A stretch of 40,256 bases of DNA from Caldanaerovirga acetigignens (GTDB taxonomy: Bacteria; Bacillota; Thermosediminibacteria; Thermosediminibacterales; Thermosediminibacteraceae), in NCBI RefSeq assembly GCF_900142995.1, contig NZ_FRCR01000014.1, positions 1-40,256 on the forward strand, given 5' to 3'. Of the stretch, positions 39,438-40,256 are shown one piece after another (positions within the stretch are counted from its first letter, which is position 1; each line of letters starts with the position of its first letter). The translations under genes were made by a program, and so were the position numbers. A model generated the notes under the pieces. The model was not told the origin of the DNA. It did not search any database and saw only the letters and a list, made by a program, of their open reading frames with translations.

Positions 39438-40256
39438 TCATGCATTGTTGCCGGGTGGAGACCATTGATAATCCGGGTCATAAGGCCGGTTATCCTTCCA
39501 AAGAGAATAAATCAAGTGAACAAGTTTTCTTGCTACGGCTCCTGTAGCAACATTTAAATGCTTTCCCTGGCTGCGTTTTAGCTCATAATAAGCTTTCAAC
39601 TCTGGGTTAAACCGACGGGCTGAAACCGCAGCTAACCACAAGCTGTTTCTTAAAACAGGGGAACCACGTTTGGACATGCGGTTACGAGTACCCTCAAACA
39701 ATCCAGAAGCCCTTACAGTAGCATCTAAACCAGCATAGGCTACAAGAGCCCGGGGGTTAGGGAAACGGGAAATATCACCTATCTCACCGATAATTGCAGC
39801 AGCAAGGACAGGGCCAATGCCCGGAATAGTTTCAATTACGTGGCGATAAGGTGTCTCTTTACTGGGACGAAGCTCCTCCATAACTTCGTTAATAGCGTCC
39901 TCGATAACCTTTATCTGTTCTTCAATAAATTCAATTTGCTCAATCAGCAAACGAAGCTGAAGGGAGAAAGCGTCCAGAGCGATGGTAATACCGAAGGTTC
40001 CTTTAGCCAGAGATTGAATCTTTTTAGCTCTTTCTTCACCGAAACTGCCGCGGGAATGTTCTTTAAGGAAAGCAGATAACTCTGAAAGGTCCACTTCAGC
40101 CAACTCTTCCGGCGCCGGATAAGATTTAAGCAGCTCCTTTGAAGTCCGGATAAATACGTCGGAGAAGCAGCCGGGGTATTCTGGGAAAATCCTATCTAAG
40201 ATACCAAGTACTCTATTCTTAAGGCTACCGACCTGGCGGATGAACTCAAAGCGGAG
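39438..40256 (-). CDS. IS110-family transposase, C-terminal part (cut by window edge)
   Basis: Open from the right edge to the TAA at 39438 (272 codons). The C-terminal Transposase_20 domain is clear: IETIPGIGPVLAAAIIGEI, RFPNPRALVAYAGLDATVRA, RNRMSKRGSPVLRNSLWLAA and GAVARKLVHLIYSLW. The N-terminal DEDD domain is outside the window. IS110 elements use a DEDD transposase and, in some, a bridge RNA from the flanking non-coding end. No terminal repeats can be defined from this side. Confidence 0.93.
   Translation of the reverse strand, partial: LRFEFIRQVGSLKNRVLGILDRIFPEYPGCFSDVFIRTSKELLKSYPAPEELAEVDLSELSAFLKEHSRGSFGEERAKKIQSLAKGTFGITIALDAFSLQLRLLIEQIEFIEEQIKVIEDAINEVMEELRPSKETPYRHVIETIPGIGPVLAAAIIGEIGDISRFPNPRALVAYAGLDATVRASGLFEGTRNRMSKRGSPVLRNSLWLAAVSARRFNPELKAYYELKRSQGKHLNVATGAVARKLVHLIYSLWKDNRPYDPDYQWSPPGNNA

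Overview
The window looks like chromosomal DNA of an anaerobic, probably thermophilic Firmicute (Clostridia; the Thermosediminibacterales/Thermoanaerobacterales are my best guess, with low certainty). The basis is GGAGG-type ribosome binding sites, many TTG and GTG starts, consensus sigma-A promoters, an S-box (SAM-I) riboswitch, a T-box leader, and oxygen-sensitive enzymes (glycyl radical enzyme, ferredoxins, radical SAM activase). The two edges are cut inside transposase genes: an IS200/IS605 TnpB-type gene on the left and an IS110-type gene on the right. No rRNA, tRNA or CRISPR array was seen.

Layout. (1) 0.5-6.5 kb, plus strand: a putative amino-acid catabolic cluster with a DAACS-type symporter (frameshifted), an imine-reductase/ornithine-cyclodeaminase-family enzyme, a HypD-like glycyl radical enzyme behind a sigma-54 promoter, and its activase. 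(2) 6.5-11.2 kb, minus strand: an operon under a SAM-I riboswitch that appears to run from sulfide to methionine (DUF39 homocysteine synthase, ferredoxin, UPF0280/COG2122 protein, B12-dependent MetH). (3) 11.2-13.1 kb: a sodium:solute symporter behind a T-box leader with a probable tyrosine specifier. (4) 13.1-15.7 kb, minus strand: NifU-like protein, a broken small gene, a secreted GH18 protein, a small XRE regulator and a DUF2178 membrane protein. (5) 15.9-19.2 kb: FAH-family hydrolase, XRE regulator, lone mannose-type EIIA, DUF1848 protein and an internally deleted MNT/HepT pair. (6) 19.2-23.9 kb: galE, an MBL-fold hydrolase, and a folate operon queD-folE2-folP-folK that lacks folB. (7) 23.9-27.4 kb: polysaccharide deacetylase, DegV, cupin and PAS remnants, Uma2-family protein, gamma carbonic anhydrase. 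(8) 27.4-36.9 kb: a nine-gene nucleoside uptake and salvage operon (BMP lipoprotein, ABC ATPase, two permeases, GntR regulator, cdd, pdp, deoB, punA) with a palindrome at the promoter that may be the GntR operator. (9) 36.9-40.3 kb: an AT-rich patch with an orphan ORF and a Nudix hydrolase, a repeat-bearing membrane protein broken by four one-base gaps, a LytTR regulator whose receiver lacks the phospho-acceptor Asp, a tiny acidic ORF, and the IS110 fragment.

Several genes become coherent only if one base is added to or removed from short homopolymers. Either this is a decaying accessory region or the assembly carries homopolymer errors; the raw reads would settle it. The most interesting leads are the glycyl-radical cluster with a transporter whose substrate-site Thr is replaced by Glu, the minimal sulfide-to-methionine operon, and the reconstructed GR-x-GG repeat membrane protein.
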